DNA of 13,034 bases from Candidatus Limnocylindrales bacterium (lineage in GTDB: Bacteria; Chloroflexota; Limnocylindria; Limnocylindrales; CSP1-4). Position numbers and translations under genes: made by a program. The DNA lies in NCBI GenBank assembly GCA_030647575.1, contig JAUSJS010000118.1, positions 1 to 13,034 on the forward strand. The letters are read 5' to 3'. Under the pieces are notes generated by a model. The model was not told the DNA's origin. It saw nothing but the letters and a program-made list of their open reading frames with translations, and ran no database searches. Shown in pieces: positions 12,534-13,034 of this stretch (its first letter is position 1; every line of letters begins with the position of its first letter).

Positions 12534-13034
12534 TCAGGCGCGATCGAGCCACCAGAGGGCGACCTCGGCGCCTGCCGGAAGCGAGTCCGTGGCTTCGGGA
12601 ACGATCGCCAGGGCATCGGCGGCGGCAAGCGCGGAGATCACGTGACTCCCCTGCCCGCCCGCAAGCCGCACCCGCACACGGCCGCGCTCGTCGCGCATCG
12701 GGGCGCCGTCGTCGCCGCGTTCGGCCTCGACACGCAGGAACGCGCGCCGGCCGTGGCTCTTGGTCACCGGCTCGCCCAGGACGGCCCGGTCGGCCGGCCG
12801 GAAGAGCTGGTTCCGGCCAGCCAGGCGTCGGATCGCCGGGCGCACGAACAGTTCGAACGACACGGCCGAGGAGACCGGATTGCCAGGCAGGCCGAAGACG
12901 AGAATCGCGTGTCCTCCTTCAGGCCGCGACGCCGTCCCGAACGCGAACGGCTTCCCCGGCTGGACCGCGACCCGCCAGAGATCGACCCGACCAATCGTCT
13001 CCATGGCGGTCTTGTCGACGTCATAGGGCCCCAC
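12534..13034 (-). CDS. moeA: Molybdopterin molybdenumtransferase MoeA, C-terminal part (cut by window edge)
   Basis: The last 166 or so residues of a MoeA/GephE-type enzyme, which inserts molybdate into adenylylated molybdopterin. The open frame runs to the window edge at 13034, so the true start lies outside. GPYDVDK...VDLWRVAVQPGKPFAFG and LVFGLPGNPVSS are diagnostic for the catalytic MoaB-like domain, and the remainder (about 80-166) is the C-terminal beta-barrel domain IV, with GSHVISALAAADALAIVPE. It heads the molybdenum cofactor cluster on this strand. The 94 bases after it hold the promoter of the TA-like pair. Confidence 0.93.
   Translation of the reverse strand: MGPYDVDKTAMETIGRVDLWRVAVQPGKPFAFGTASRPEGGHAILVFGLPGNPVSSAVSFELFVRPAIRRLAGRNQLFRPADRAVLGEPVTKSHGRRAFLRVEAERGDDGAPMRDERGRVRVRLAGGQGSHVISALAAADALAIVPEATDSLPAGAEVALWWLDRA

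Noticed and set aside
1..13034. CRISPR array, tRNA or rRNA genes, phage genes
   Set aside because: No regularly spaced direct repeats of CRISPR length, no tRNA cloverleaf I could recognise, and no rRNA-like or phage structural sequence; almost all space is taken by well-supported protein genes.

Overview
This is a gene-dense, high-GC window with frequent GTG starts, short or overlapping gene junctions and few Shine-Dalgarno sequences. The gene set suggests an aerobic or facultative, probably menaquinone-using bacterium. It contains an NrdR repressor, a dCTP deaminase of the Mycobacterium tuberculosis bifunctional type, EtfBA with a FadF/EMO-like quinone reductase, and molybdenum cofactor genes. 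A deep-branching Chloroflexota (Limnocylindria-like) or an actinobacterium would fit. The lineage is inferred from gene style and was not tested.

Layout: (1) Positions 241-2032, plus strand, hold a thiol-redox operon: a glutaredoxin-like protein, CcdA and a membrane-anchored TlpA/ResA-type thioredoxin. (2) Positions 2033-2370 are a convergent non-coding gap with a 177-bp element bounded by ~32-bp inverted repeats and a 22-bp-period tandem repeat. (3) Positions 4314-2371, minus strand, hold nrdR-dcd-MBL hydrolase behind two NrdR-box-like palindromes 31 bp apart. (4) Positions 7949-4395, minus strand, hold acyl-CoA dehydrogenase, etfB, etfA and an unknown membrane-anchored helical protein. (5) Positions 8083-8304, plus strand, encode a small membrane zinc-ribbon protein, followed by a 229-bp convergent gap with spaced small palindromes. 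(6) Positions 13034-8534, minus strand, hold a moeA fragment, an AbrB/RelE-type toxin-antitoxin-like pair, moaC, mog/moaB and a 707-aa membrane Fe-S oxidoreductase.

How the genes fit together: acyl-CoA dehydrogenase passes electrons to EtfBA, and the Fe-S membrane protein (homologous to EtfAB:menaquinone oxidoreductases such as B. subtilis FadF) is the likely acceptor that reduces quinone. That protein is translationally coupled to mog and moaC, an unusual partnership. The NrdR/Dcd block is a compact dNTP-balance operon that probably represses itself. The toxin-antitoxin-like pair interrupts the molybdenum cofactor cluster and has its own consensus-like promoter, which predicts a leaderless mRNA. 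No CRISPR array, tRNA, rRNA or intact transposase was seen. I did not find a clearly new multi-gene system; the best leads are the NrdR operator pair, the inverted-repeat element, the promoter-driven TA pair and the moaC-mog-EMO coupling.
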